Source: Hirudo medicinalis (lineage: Eukaryota > Annelida > Clitellata > Hirudinida > Hirudinidae). From it: DNA of 64,000 nt. A program made the translations under genes and the position numbers. The notes below the pieces were generated by a model. That model ran no database searches. It was not told the origin of the DNA and was given only the letters and a program-made list of their open reading frames with translations. This document shows, in pieces, positions 37,242-52,200 of the stretch (its first letter is position 1; each line of letters opens with the position of its first letter). The stretch spans positions 1 through 64,000 of the forward strand of contig MPNW01000341.1 of the NCBI GenBank assembly GCA_011800805.1. Reading direction: 5' to 3'.

Positions 37242-40200
37242 CCTATTTTGTGCTCCCACGTGGTCTAATGGTTAAGACTTCCACCTCTCATGATGGCAGC
37301 ATGGATTTGAATCCTGTTGCAGGAGCACAACCTAATCATCTAGCCATGCAATGGATGTTAATAAACAATTTCAGTCCTATTTTAGAGCTAATCGACTGCT
37401 GTCGGAAGTAATGCAACAAATCATGATATTTTTGCAAACTCACTTCAATTTCTACCTATTAATAAGTTTATTTTATTTGTCCATTGTTTATTTATTTGTA
37501 ACAGTGTATTATAATAACAGAAACATTTACTCATGACTGATTTATTTTCATTTTTATAAAATTATGATCTAATTTAGAATCATTATTCATTAGGTATTAC
37601 AATAACTCAGAGAAAGCCACTGGATTATTGTTGAAGGTTAGAATTTATTATTAATTTATTAATAGAGATTATTTTCTAGTGATTAAATTTGAGATAAATA
37701 GGGTGGTACTTGTTGTTGGGAATTATACCTACAAATTTACTGCTCCTCGAAGGTGCTTTGAGGAGGTACATGTTGGGTTGCAAACACCACACATAACAAC
37801 TGTTGCTTTTTTACCATCGCATTTAGGAATGAGACCTTCTAACCCGCACTCCAAAATGAGGCATTGAATGTTCTCATGAATCTTAATAAAGCTTCTCACA
37901 AATGCCTATGCCAGATAACCAATCAAATGTTGATTGCCTGCAAAGTATATCTTACTGATCACGGTCGAGAGAAATTATGGGACCAACCAAGAAGAGAGAT
38001 CATCAGCAAGATAGCAGACTGTGTGAAACTTAGAAATGCCTACAAAGAAGCCTATAGATACACAAAGGATAAGATGTCCCAAGTGCCAGGAGGAATACAC
38101 TTTGATTTTTCAGAAATGTGTATATTTGGAAAGTTTGAGTCCTTCTGCTTGAGACTTGATAAAGTAAGCAAATGGTGGAAAGTGGATTTTGCTAAAATTA
38201 CTTATTGCCCATAGCTGCATTAAAACATCAAATATAGCTCTAACGACATATTAACAAAACAGATCCTTTTCATACTGAACTCAATGGAAATTTACGACGT
38301 TCTCAAGACTTGCTTGATTGATGGGATTGACCCCATTTCCACTAAATTCCAAACCCTTTTCAACAACATAAAGTCGAAGAAGTATGATATTCTAGATCTC
38401 AGGATGCCAAACTTCAACACAGATTTTGATGAATTCAATAAGACTCTCAATGAATTGGAGGTAAGCTGGTTATATTACATGTAAATAATTATTGCTTATT
38501 AATTACATTTATTTGTGTTATTAATTTAAAAGAAATACTAATAATTTATGAGAAAACTTATTAAAATCACTATAATTTTTTGATGGGCTAGTATAATGCA
38601 TGAATGCTTCCTTAACAGAAAGAAATCTGTTCTCTTTGCTGCAGTGGTGAATGACAGTGCTACAACAATTCTGCATTCTAAGTTCTCTGAATTAATCATT
38701 TTATCACATAGATATCTCTGTACACTTTCATGAACAGTGGACTTTCCAAGATCAAGGCCACCCTTCCAGCCCTCAAATACCTTGAAAGATTCCAGCAGCT
38801 CAACATTCCAAAACTCGACTGCACGGTGAAGTTCCAGGTTTTATTCAAGCAATACGGTAAAGAAATCGAAGATATCAGACAGGCAAGTTTTTTTTTAGTT
38901 TTCATAATAATAAATAGTCATTCTGAAATAATTATAGGGAAGATGCCCAGTTGTAAAATATTTATAAGTATTCATGATAATTTTGATAACAATTTCACCT
39001 CCAATCACTTATTTTCTATCAATTGACTTAACCCTGTCCAAACCTTGCATCCAGTATTACTTGGCTAATTACCTGGATCCACCCATCCACAATAATGCTC
39101 CTCCAGTAGTTGGAAAGATTTCTTGGGCAAAGGTGCTTAGCAAGAAATTGGAAAATCCCATGCATCACTTCATGAATTATTCATCAGTCATGAAGGACAG
39201 GTTCACCAAGAGGATTGTTTTCATGTACAACATTCTGCAACAGGTGCTAGTAGAGTTTGAGCTTGTCTATCACAAGGCATGGACACAGTTCATCTACAGC
39301 CTCAAAAACAGTTCTCTAAGATTTTTTGTTGATTGATTATTTGGTTGGACGATTGAGTTAGGGTTAGGATAGACAGAAATTAAGAAAACGTTTTAACAAA
39401 TGACTGAAGGAGAGATCTTTTAGAATAATACTTGTCAAAAGCTCAAGCATTCCCATATGGTTTTGAGGATGCCGTAATATTTTAAACTTATATTATTCTT
39501 AGATAAGCTATTCATGTAATTGGCGCTAAATTGGCCCATTGCCGCCTTATAAAAAAAGTCATTAATTCTCAATTTTTATTTTTAATTCGTTGTAGCTCTC
39601 ATGTCACCTCCCCTGACAATATTAGAGGAATCTAACAAGATCATTGTAAACTTGAACTCCATCGTTCTGCAAGTCTTCGAGGAGACAACCAGCATGATCA
39701 AACTTGATCTTGATGTTCCTCATAAAGCCAAACTCTTGCTATTTTCAGAACATGAAGTTAAGCACCAGAAGTATTTGTTGCAGGTCATTCTCAACAAGAG
39801 CAGGACAGTCAGAAAAAAAACACCAGAGCAATTCTCTGATCTTTTTATTACCAGCTGCAATAGGGTTAGGAGCTAGAGATCGGTTTTGGGTGGAGCCATA
39901 GATTAATTAGTTTGAATTAGAAACTAATTGGAAGTTACCATCTAGTAATTTTCAAATTTCCAGATTACTTATTTACTTGGCTATGGAATTCATTGCCTCA
40001 GTTGGATGTCACCCAACCTTTCGTTGTACTGCAGTAGGCTCTTGGATGAGCTAAATGAACTTGAACTCTTCATTGACACCACCATGAGTTTGAAAGAACG
40101 TCGTATCGACAATGTACTTGATTCTCTTGCAACCACAGTTCTCTTTGATATCGATGTTGTTCAGGTATATGGCTTTAACTTGCTTTTATTTTTCCAATAA

Positions 40201-43200
40201 TTTTTTAGGTTCATTATTATCATAAACCAAATGTTGGTGGAAGCAATGAATGAAAAGTTTAGCTTGATCCAAATACAAATACAGGCTTGGACATTGGTTC
40301 AATATGTAGAAGAGGTTGAGCGTCAGACGAAGCAGAGAGCAGCCAAACTATCTCTGATAAGTCTCAACATTCAGCAGACAATCACAGACATGACAACTAT
40401 GATAGTGGATAGGGCCCTGCAAAAAATCTATAAATGTCTCGAAGTTGAGGAGGACAAAAGAGCCTTCTCAGATGAAAGTGAGTTCCTGATTCATAATTTG
40501 ACTAATCTTTACAAAAATTATGAAAATCTTTCTTAACTGGCAACAATTCATATTTACAGTGAATGTCAAAGAATTACCTCCGGCGATGATGCAACTAACT
40601 CCAGAAGCTGTAGAGAATGAGTTGAATTTATTTGCTGACAAATTGAAAGAACTCTACCTGGTTCTTAACATGAAATTCACGGACTGCCTCTTTAAGGCAG
40701 CCAAGCTGACCGCTGATAGCATCAGAAAGAGATTAATCAATTTTGGGTGCGACTTTAATGAGCATTTATAAAGTAGAATTGATTTTTTTTAATTTCATTT
40801 TCGTTCTCGCACTTTTTGTGATCATCATAACTAAAGCTGGACTTTCTCATTCAAAGAAAGATTCAATTGAAGTGATTAATCCAACTCACTTTTCAATTAT
40901 CATAACACTATTTTTTCGGCACTTTCATGTAGGAAAAGTCAAGATTCAAAAGACAGTTCTGGCCCACTCATAACATCTGTTCTAATTTTAGAAGACAATA
41001 ATATCGTTCGTAATGTATTATAAAAATTATTTATGGCAATGTGATATAAATGATTTGGTTGTGATTGCAGATACTTGATCCTAGTGTTGAAATGCTTCAG
41101 GAAAGTTTAATAGATTCAAATGACAAAATGCTGCAGATCTTCAAATCAATCCTTCTTTGGAATCAGGATAAGATCATGCCATGGATGTCAAGAAGATTAA
41201 AGGCTAAAGTAAGACCAGGTTTATCATTCAAAGAACAAAGATGCAAGAGTTCCATCAAGGGTACTCTTCCAGAAGACAACATTGGACTGAGAGGATCTAA
41301 CATGGAATCCATTGAAGAAATATCTTCTGAACCAGGTAAATTGAAATTTTATGTCTCCAAGTTTTTACATTTATTTTTGTAAGCATGTCTTGAAAATTTT
41401 AAATGATGCATTTTCTTCAAAACATTTTCAACCTAATGAATTGAAAATTTGAAATCTTGGCTTTATTAATAATAATGGGCTACTGATTTCAAAGACAATA
41501 ATGGATTTTGAACATTTCAGAGACATTTTACAACATCGTGAATGATAACAAGGAAATCCAGAGTCTTATGAGTGTCCTCAACAATTCACTGGCCCCTCTT
41601 AATGCTCAGATATCCCTCAAGTTGAACAAATTCACTGCTTTCAGTTTCCTGTGGGATTCATCTAAAGATTTATATCTTGAGGTTGATTTTTTTTTTAAAC
41701 ATGAGTGACACATGCGATTGGGTTCCTGAATGTTTTGGTCAGCGAGAACACACAAGTCAAATTTTTAAAATTTATCTTTTTAGGAATTTATGAAAACGGA
41801 TCCACAGATATCAGAATTTAATGCGGAATTGGTAAAGTTCGACAAATTAGAGGAAGAAACTCAAGAACTGGCAGATTCTGTGATTGTTGGTCCATTTCTG
41901 CTCGATGCCAGTTGGTCATTAATGATTATGAATCAGTTATTTTAGTATTTTGTTGTTATTACTCGTGTATTAATTATTTCTAAGAACATAAGGCAATTAA
42001 GACATGACAATTCAGAAGCTTGATTCCACTAAATGGGTCTAATTTTAAATGTTATAAACTGCGAGAATCGAGGATAGAAAGTTTGCAATTAGATTTCGTG
42101 GCAAAAATCATTCAATAAATAAGTATGTCACACCTCATGCCTAGATTTTAATTGCAGGCCTGAGCATTTAAATCAGAACAATTCTGAACTCATAAGTTCA
42201 ATAAACTAGTAATAATAGTAATTAATAGTAATAGTAACGGTAATGGTAATAGTAATAATAGAGACCATTTATATAGCACCGTCTCCCAGAAGCATTTTGT
42301 GGAAGTGCAAGCTGGGTTGCGAACATAACATTTAATGGGTTTTGCTTTTACTGTCGCTTGCAGGAACACTAACCCTCTGAGCCAACTTGCACCCCAAATC
42401 AATAGTAATTGCATTTCTGTGTTGCCTATGTGGATATTTTTCCAGAAAATTTCTTAAAATTATCACAATTGCTTAAGACTGTATTTGCAGATACTTTTAA
42501 TATTTAAAAATTAAATGAAAATTTTAACTAATTAAAATAAATTTTTGATTTAGGAAACTTTTTATGTTTTCCATTCAGCACTGTTGAAAAAAACCATCTC
42601 TGGCTACATAATGCAGTGGAAAACCGGAATTTGCCAGAAATTGAATGAGAAGTATAGGATACTTCTAAATAACATGCTCCTATTTATAGATGAACAGACT
42701 CAGAGCCTTAGTCGGTCCCTTAGAGACTTGGAGGACATTAGGCTTCTCATGATATCTCTTGACTCCATACAAGAGAGACAAATTGAGATGGACATGAACA
42801 TTATCCCCATTGAGGTTTGTAGCAAAATTTATTCAATGTTATAACCACCATTTTTATCATCATTGTCTCACTTCAAAACTTGGTAAGCTTAGTGAATTCA
42901 GATTCCAGTAAAAAAATCAAAATATTGTAGTCAGTAACAGCATTAAATCAGATGATATTTTATATTTTAGAACCCACTTCATAGTTTATTTTTTTTTATG
43001 AATGAAAATTTAGTACACTAATTAATACTTAATTATTGATCACAGGAGGCTTATTCATTACTGAGCAAGTATCAACATTCCATACCACAAGATGAATTGA
43101 ACTGGGTTGATACACTCAGATATAAATTCAGGAACCTCTTGCAGCAACATGTCCGTTCATTCCTTATAGTGATCCGTATCAAAATATTAATAAATAATTT

Positions 43201-46200
43201 AAAATTTTATTTGTTTGTACTAAATTAATTTATATAATATTTAAAACATCAGGCTGTGCTTCTCATTCTCTCATACCAATTTAATTCCTAACAGCACTAT
43301 TCTAAATAATTCCTTAGACAGTCCCACGGATGAATGCTATTGACATGGATCAGTCTAGGTGCTGTTCCTGGGCCTTGAATTGCTTGTCTCAATAATAGGA
43401 ATTTTCAAAATCTACTGCTTTAATTAAATCTCACTTGTTCTTGATAGCTGACTTGATAGCTTCATTGCTACTGTAGACATTTTTTTCTGGATAAACAATC
43501 TTTCTGGGAGCTTCATTTTAAGCTAGGTGATGTTCCTCTCAACTGAAGCAAACTAGGTGCACAAGTAATTTATTCCAGTCTTCTAATGCCAAACCTTGGT
43601 CTATGTTTTAATTGATTTTTAGTTTATTCTATTAAAACTGGAAAAAAGTATACCATCCAAGATATTAAATTAATTGCAACTTATTTTATTAACATTAAAT
43701 GGAATTTCAGAAAGAAATCTCCGAAAATTTGAATGTGGTTGCTCCAAAGTTTAAAGATGAATTGATTACATCATCTGCCACGCTGACCACACAGATCAAA
43801 GAGTTTGAGACAGCCTACAGCACGGTGAGTAATTGCTGCAGTGGCTGTTGATTGGGAATTAATATTTCAAACTTTTAGTTCACAACATTTTTATTTAAAT
43901 TATAAGTTTAATTTTGGATAACGTTTTAGACTGGCCCAACAGTGGCAGGACTGACGCCAAGTGAAGCAAGCGAGAGACTTAACTTTTTTTCGGTTAGAAT
44001 ATTTTTACTTGCGTCACAGTTATATTTTTCATGGCTGCAATGGTGAAAGCTCTGCTTAATCTAGGCTTTTTTTTATTAAAACAAAAGTTGAAAAAGTTTT
44101 CTTTGTAAAGATTTGAAATAATACTAATAATAGACTCTAATAGAAATAATTAAATAATACATTTTCTAAAATGTAATTAATAATATCGTTAATTAATATG
44201 AGCATCACAATTTTTTGAAAATAATTGTTCCTAAAGACATTTTCCAAGGTTATTTTCCCAGTGTTGCGTCAATAATGACACGTATAACTAGCAGTTCTAC
44301 CTGGTGTTGCTCGGGTTGAAGGAGAATATTATAAATGGGAATTTATTTGTCGTACTAATTGTGTTACATTAGTCTGTTTCATGATGAAGTTTGGCAACAT
44401 TTATTTTAATTACAACATTAAATTTAAAATTAATGAAATTTAATAATATAATATATATATTATATAAATTATATTTATTTATATACACAGACTTTTAATT
44501 ATATATATATATAAATATTGCAATAATTGAAGTTGTATCTTGATAAACATGATTTTGTCGGCTATTGTTAGTTGTTTGTCAAATATTGTTTTAAAATTTT
44601 AGCTTAATATCTAAAATAAAGAATTTTTTCCATAGCAAATGCTAGCTATAAAAGAATAATAATTCTGCTTTATTAATGTCATTAATATTTCCAATTAGGC
44701 TGTCTTAGAACAGCTATGGAGGAGTTATCAGACATGCTCTGGAGGAGAGCAGCTATTTGGCTTGCCAATCACTGAACATTCTGCACTGTTCTACTTCAGC
44801 AAGGAAACCCAGTTGCTCCAGAGATTGTACACTCTATATAACCTTGTTATTAATACCATTGATGGATATTATGACATCCTTTGGGCAGACCTCAACATAT
44901 CCAAGATCACAAGTGACCTTACTGAATTTCAGGCAAAGTAAGATGATAACGTCATTGTCATTGTCAATGTGACAAAAATTATGCTTAATATCTATAATAA
45001 AGAATGTTTTATGCTCATTATGATCAATTCTAAATTAAGATAGCATTGTGTTATTATAATTATTGTGTTTTCAGAACTCTAAGACTTGGATTATAATTTT
45101 AATACATGTGCAGTATTTCCAATATACTACGGAGTTGAGAGCATACAATTAGTTTTATAGATGATGAATGTAAAGAGGTTTTATTTAATGCCCAGTAAAA
45201 ACTAAGCCTGATCATTCCATATATATTTAATCAGCTAACTGAACTTAGTTAAATACTTCTTAGCCAACTGAGCTATTTAGTTGGATCTGCCTTTATAAAT
45301 CAAGATTTTGTTTGTTGATATGTCTTCTAAGTTTACTAAACTTATAAGATGTCCAGTTTATTCGACCCAATTAATCATCAGATGCCATCTAGCGAATGTT
45401 ATGCATTATTAATCACAAGGTTATTTAAATAATTTTAATATAAATTTTTTTAGCTATCTTTAAATAATATTTCATTGTAAATGGTTCTTTTTTGCCATTT
45501 TATATCAAGGTTCAAAAGACTCCCAAAGAAACTAGAAAAATGGCAAGCCTACCATGATTTGAAAAAGAAAATTGACGACTTTAACGAATCTTGTCCACTT
45601 CTCGAACTTATGGCCAGCAAGACAATGGAAGCAAGGCATTGGCAGAAGATTTCAGATATCACAAAGACAAATCTTGATGTTAAGTCCAGCACATTTCGAT
45701 TGAGGGACCTCATGAAAGCACCTCTTCTTCAATATAGAGACGAGATTGAGGTATGGGAGATTATTTTGTAACTGTAATTTTATATATTTCTTTTAATGTA
45801 TGCACTTACTTTACACTTAAGTCATTCAAAGTAAATATCTAATACAAATAAACATTTAAATAAAGTACTAAATATTTTTTCGATGTTTGCAAATGGATAA
45901 AGATTGTGGAATCTCATTGCAGGATGCCTGCATTTCCTCAGTGAAGGAGAAGGACATCGAAAGCAAACTAAAAGTAGTAGTGGATGACTGGACTTCTCAA
46001 AATTTTGTCTTTGCTCCATTTAAGGCCAGAGGAGAGCTTTTGCTCAAAACTAGTGACATTGTTGAAGTTACTTCTAAACTGGAAGATAGCCTCATGGTTC
46101 TCAATTACTTGCTCACAAACAGGTTATGATTATAATAGGTTTCAATGAACCATCTGAGCTGATGTAATCGACGAAATTTTAATTGGTAACTAATGTAACG

Positions 46201-49200
46201 AGAATATTTAACGCTAATATGGCAATATAACAAATAAAAGAACTTCTAAAAAAGAAACAGAGCTCAAATTCAAATCGTCAGAGGACTGCCCTCTATAGCT
46301 CTGTAACGAACTCTAGGAATTGTAGTTTTGATAAAGGTTGTGATTTGTAAATATAAAAGTGGACCTTAGATTAAAAATAATTAGATTAGTTTTTGCAAGT
46401 TCAGTGACAGTTCATGACGCCTAAGTGAACTATGAATCATGCGAGTCGGCTAGAATTGAAGTAATCTAATGCAATGTTTAAAAATTTGCTTTATTTTTAA
46501 GACATAAGAGATTAGGTTAAGCAATGACTAGTTAAAATTGCCAATTTAAATCCCATGAAACTACGGAAGTAAGTTTATAATCCATGGCACTAGCCGAGTG
46601 TGCTCAAAGTAGCCATCCGTTAAGGCAGGTTGCGTACCATTTTTACGTAACAATGATATCATTTACATGGCTATAGTGCTTTTTATAAAATCTTCGAAGC
46701 ATTTGCATTATAATTTAATAATTATTAATTATTATTATTTGGCAAAAGTTATTAACAAATTATTATTTTAAATATTTTAAATGATTTATCTGCAGATACA
46801 ACGCCCCTTACAGAAAATCGATCCAGGAGTGGATTGGGAAACTGACTGTGAGCTTGGACATAATTGAAAAGTGGCTTTTTGTTCAGAATTTGTGGATATA
46901 TCTAGAAGCTGTATTTGTGGGAGGGGACATTGCTAAGCAGTTACCAGCTGTGAGTACCAATAATCTCAATTAGTATTAGTTATTTGGTACATTTAATTTT
47001 AATTAAAATTACAATTATAATCAATAAATTAATGCAAGCTTTTCAAAAAAGGAGGGAGTTTTAAATTTTCTAAAATATAAGAAGAATTTCAAGAACTGTA
47101 TAAGCTTCTTAACTCTTTAGATTATCATAAAGTCATGTTACACCAAAATATATGAATGTATCTATGTATCAGGAAGCCAAAAGATTTCATGACATTGATA
47201 AGACATGGGTGCGAATTATGCAGAAGGCTCACGATGAAATGAACATTGTTAACACTTGCGTGGGCGATGACCTTTTGGGTCACATGCTGCCACACCTCTC
47301 AGAACAGCTTGAACTTTGTCAAAAATCTCTAACGGGGTGCATTGCTTCGACTGTGATTTTTTTGTCTTATTTAATAATTTTAATTATTTTTTTGTGCTAA
47401 TTCCAAGTGATTTTCAAGTTTAAAAATGTAATATTTATTATTTATTATTTTATACCAAATAATGCAAATATAACATAAATTTGATATAAATTTATTTACA
47501 TTATTAATATATATTTATTTATCTAAATAACGCATGATCTAAATATTAAATTATTTTTATTTTGTTGAATCACAAAAAATAAATTTTCTTACTTCATTGC
47601 TCATATAAAGATACCTGGAATGCAAAAGGGCGATATTCCCAAGATTTTATTTTGTATCTGACCCAGCTCTTTTAGAAATTTTGGGACAAGCTAGTGATTG
47701 CCACACCATCCAGGTAAACTGAGGGGTTGGCAAGAATAGCCACTTAATTAAAAAAATAATTATAATATGACTTCAATAGCATTTAATTTAAAATTGATAG
47801 TAAATTGATGGATTCACCTTGTATGTTGTGCCTAAGAGACTTTTAAACTTTATGTGGTTTTTTCAGAGAAAACATTAGGTGGCTGTTCTATATAATAAGA
47901 TAATAAATACAGACTAAGTTTTCTTATTATCAAATAACTTCATTTGTTGAAAAATCAATAAATTTATCATGAGCAAAATTTTAAAATCTGTTCAACTTCT
48001 GCACTTTATAATATTTAATTAAACAATTTATTGACTGATAAAACACTTATTCACCAAATTACTGATTCATCAACAAGATCACCATTTTTATTACAGCCGC
48101 ATTTGTCGAGCATCTCGGAAAATATCAATGAAGTTGAATTCGATCCGAAACTATATGAGCATATTTTGTCATGTATTTCAAGGGAGGGAGAAAAGATAGT
48201 CGTAAGATTTAATTTAAATCTTACATTGATCTAAATATCTTTAAATGATAATTAGGATTACTAAGAGATAAACATTTTTAAATTAATTATTTTTTTCTTA
48301 TGTCGTTTTGCCTATTATTAAGTCAATACATTCGTCAATCATTATATCACTAATATTACTAAGGATATCCCAAAGGGATGTGCTTCCGCCGATTGGACAT
48401 GATGACATCACGTTACCATTAGAACTTTTTATTTATTGATTGTCCATAATAGTTGACTTGATTGTTGCTCTATTGTTTGAGCTACTTATTGGAGTTGACC
48501 AATGTGTCAGTCTGTTTCTTAATTGGTTTTGCAGCTCGAAGGGAATATGCGAGCCACTGGCAATGTAGAAGTGTGGCTGGGCGATTTACTAACCTTGCAA
48601 CAAAAGTCTCTTCATAGCATAATTAACATGGCTTCCAATCAAATCAATGAAGAAGATTTTAATCTTCTTGGTTTCATGTATGAGTCCATTGCTCAGGTGT
48701 TGAATAAATCTTTTTTATTTTATCTTAAATATACTACAATTATTATTATTATTCTTATTTTTTACATTCAACATAAGTTGTAATGGAGTTGATATAATAA
48801 CATTAATTTGTTACTACAAATGTAGGTTTCAAATTATCTGCTGATAATAGTAATAATGGTGTAATTGCATTTGAAAGTAAATACGATAATTTTTGCCAAA
48901 CTTAATAGATTTAACAATGCTAAAAGTAATAGTAACGACAATTGTACAAATTGTACAAAACAATGAAGGTCGGACTATTAGCTCTGCAGTTTGTTTGGAC
49001 CCAGGACTCCGAGGAAGCTCTAAAAGCCTCTAAAACCAATAAGCACATTATGGTTGATACAAGCAAGAGATTTCTCAACATTCTCAATATGTTCATTGAG
49101 CAAACAAGCAAACCACTGACAAAGTACGAAGCGGTGAAGTTCGAGACCATCATCACTATACATCTTCATCAAAAAGACATATTTGATGATCTGGTTGGAC

Positions 49201-52200
49201 TAAATTGCTTTTATTGGTTAATAATAGCCTCATATACTTTTACATGACCACAGCCAGTGAGGTTAATCCTAAGACTTGATTTGAAAAAAAAATGCTGGAT
49301 AATGTAAAACATTATTAATGCTAATTTTTTCAATTACTCAATTGTTGTTGCTACCAGCTTATTTTCATATCTTTAACGATACCACTATTATCGTATGTTT
49401 TATTAATAGCTTTTTTCAACATTAATTGACATTGTTACCACCATAATCGTCATGATATTTATGACTGAGAAATGTAAAGCACCTCCTTGCATATGAAGGT
49501 CCGACTGCACATCAAATCTCCTGCAGACTTTGAGTGGCTGAAACAGTCAAGATTCTATTTTGATGAAGAGGAGAGCAAAACCCTTTGCCTAATTACAGAT
49601 GTGACTTCAATCTATCAAAATGAGTTCATTGGCTGCTCGGAGAGACTGGTTATCACTCCACTCACTGATAGGTTAGTTCGGATAATGGTCAGTTAAAGAA
49701 GTTAGTGAAGGATGAAATTAACACTATTAACAGTTATTTATATTATTAATAATAATAACAATAAAGATTTTTTTTATTTATATTTAAAAATTGTATAAAA
49801 ACATCTTAATTAAATGTCACAAATAATATGCAAACTTTTAACCTTAAGAAATGTTTGAGCATTTGAATTTAAGATAAACATAATTAACTAAATAATAATC
49901 AGTTCTCGATTAAAGAATTAAAATATAATTGACCATTCACGAGGAAAGGGTTCTATTTCAATAGTTATTGTGATAAGTAATACCCATGGATTTGTGAACT
50001 GATTAATGATAATTTTTTGTTAATAGTTACTTGGTTATCAATACACTTTCCATGCAAATCATAATATGAACCATGCAATTTGCAATTTATGATTCATTTA
50101 TGAAGTGCCATATGCCTAGCTTGATAGTATTTTTTGTTGTCGAGTTTTTTGAGTTTTTATTGATTTAAACAAACAAGCTGTTATATACAAAGCAAAAGCA
50201 ATTAAAACAAATTCAAATAAACTCAAAGGGCCAGCCTTCCGCTATCATACTGATGCAAATAAATCATTATATATAGTAAGCTTTTACAAAGAGTAATTTA
50301 CAACAACATAAACTATACAAGTCCACGCAATAAATACTGTTTATACGACTTTTTAAATAATAAATAAAGCAAATTAAAAGGACATGTATTTAATTGAGTT
50401 AGATCTTTGATAGATGAAGGTATAGAGGAGTAAAGTCTAGGACCATAACATTGAATCGAGAATANCTCATCCATTAAGACCCCCAGATATCTAATACTCG
50501 ATACTCTATTAAAGGAAATATTATTTATAGAAAGGGAAGAGTTACATTCAATTACTTTCCTACAAGAATGAAAAATAATAAAATTAGATTTGATAATATT
50601 AAGAGACAAACAATTTTTAATGAACCAATTATTAAAAAGAATTAATTCATTATTGAGTGAAGTAATAAGATTATTTACATTTTTCCAAGATATATATACA
50701 ACTATATCATCTGCATATAATAACAGTTTGACTAAACTCGAAGAACACTGAAAATCATTAATATAAATGAGGAATAAAAGAGGACCCAAAATAATTAATT
50801 TTTTAATTAATACATTAATTTTATTAATGTATTCTGCTTAACTTGATGAATCAGACTTATGCATAGTGTCAGGTGTTGACTTTTTATATTGCTCTCCTTC
50901 CCAAAGATGCTTGTGGTACTGGAACTTGCAGGTCATCAAACAAGTGCAATTAATAATTAATTAGATTATTGACGTAATAACGCATTGCTTCGTTTTTCTT
51001 CTGCTCGACACAAACTGCTAGCATCATCCAGAACAAATATTCTGATTGTCTAAAAAGATAATTTCAATGCTATTTTACCAGGTGTTACATTACTATGGCT
51101 CAATCACTTGGCATGTCCATGGGAGCTGCGCCCGCAGGGCCAGCAGGCACAGGAAAAACTGAAACTGTGAAGGACATGGGAAAAGCCCTTGGGAAATACG
51201 TGGTGGTTTTCAACTGCTCGGATCAGATGGATTTTAGAGGTCTTGGTCGGATATTTAAAGGTCTCGCTCAATCCGGGTCCTGGGGCTGTTTCGACGAGTT
51301 TAACCGAATAGAATTGCCAGTGTTATCAGTGGCTGCCCAGCAAATATGGATTGTCCTGATGGCAAAAAAAAATAAGAAAAAGGTTTTCCTCTTTTCCGAT
51401 GGAGAAATGGTAAGCATGAACCCAGAATTTGGAATCTTCCTGACCATGAATCCCGGATATGCTGGGAGACAAGAATTACCGGAAAATCTTAAAGTGATGT
51501 TCAGGACTGTGGCTATGATGGTACCAGATCGAATGATCATCATTAGAATTAAACTAGCCAGCAATGGATTTCTGGAGAATGTCATCCTGTCACAAAAGTT
51601 TTATGTATTGTATAAGCTCTGTGAGGAACAGCTTTCAAAACAAGTGAGTATGAATTTATTACTCCAGTCACATGGTGCCAATATGGTTTATTATGTTTTT
51701 GAGAAGTAAATCACTCTATTAGGGTTAGGGATGATGATGTCTGAATTTTTTGAAAAACATAGAAAAAGATGTAATATTAGCGCAACAACTTATCATAGTT
51801 ACGGTTACATATAATCAGAGCCGCATATGCAAGTTAAAAATCGAATATGCAACCTCAATTATGTTGTTCTTCCCTGCAAATTCCTAGGTGCACTATGACT
51901 TTGGTCTAAGAAACATCCTGTCCGTGCTGAGGACTCTAGGTTCGACAAAAAAAACCAGCGGAAATGAGGCGGAATCGATGATCGTCATGAAAGTTCTTAA
52001 GGACCTCAACCTTTCAAAACTGGTGTGATTGCTGTTGTCAAATTAGCGCTCAGTCACATTTGATAAGTTAAAGATTAACTAACTAAATAGAATTTCGAAT
52101 GGTTCTAATCTTAAAAATATTATTTTTTAGGTTGATGATGATGAACCACTGCTGCTTAGTCTGATCAATGATCTGTTTCCAATGACTTTCAGTCAACCAG

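Noticed and set aside
37250..37328. Functional tRNA-Glu gene, with GTGCTCC/GGAGCAC as acceptor stem
   Set aside because: The 79-nt span puts four extra bases before the D arm and the anticodon stem does not pair; the duplication around 37250-37373 shows a retroposed SINE.
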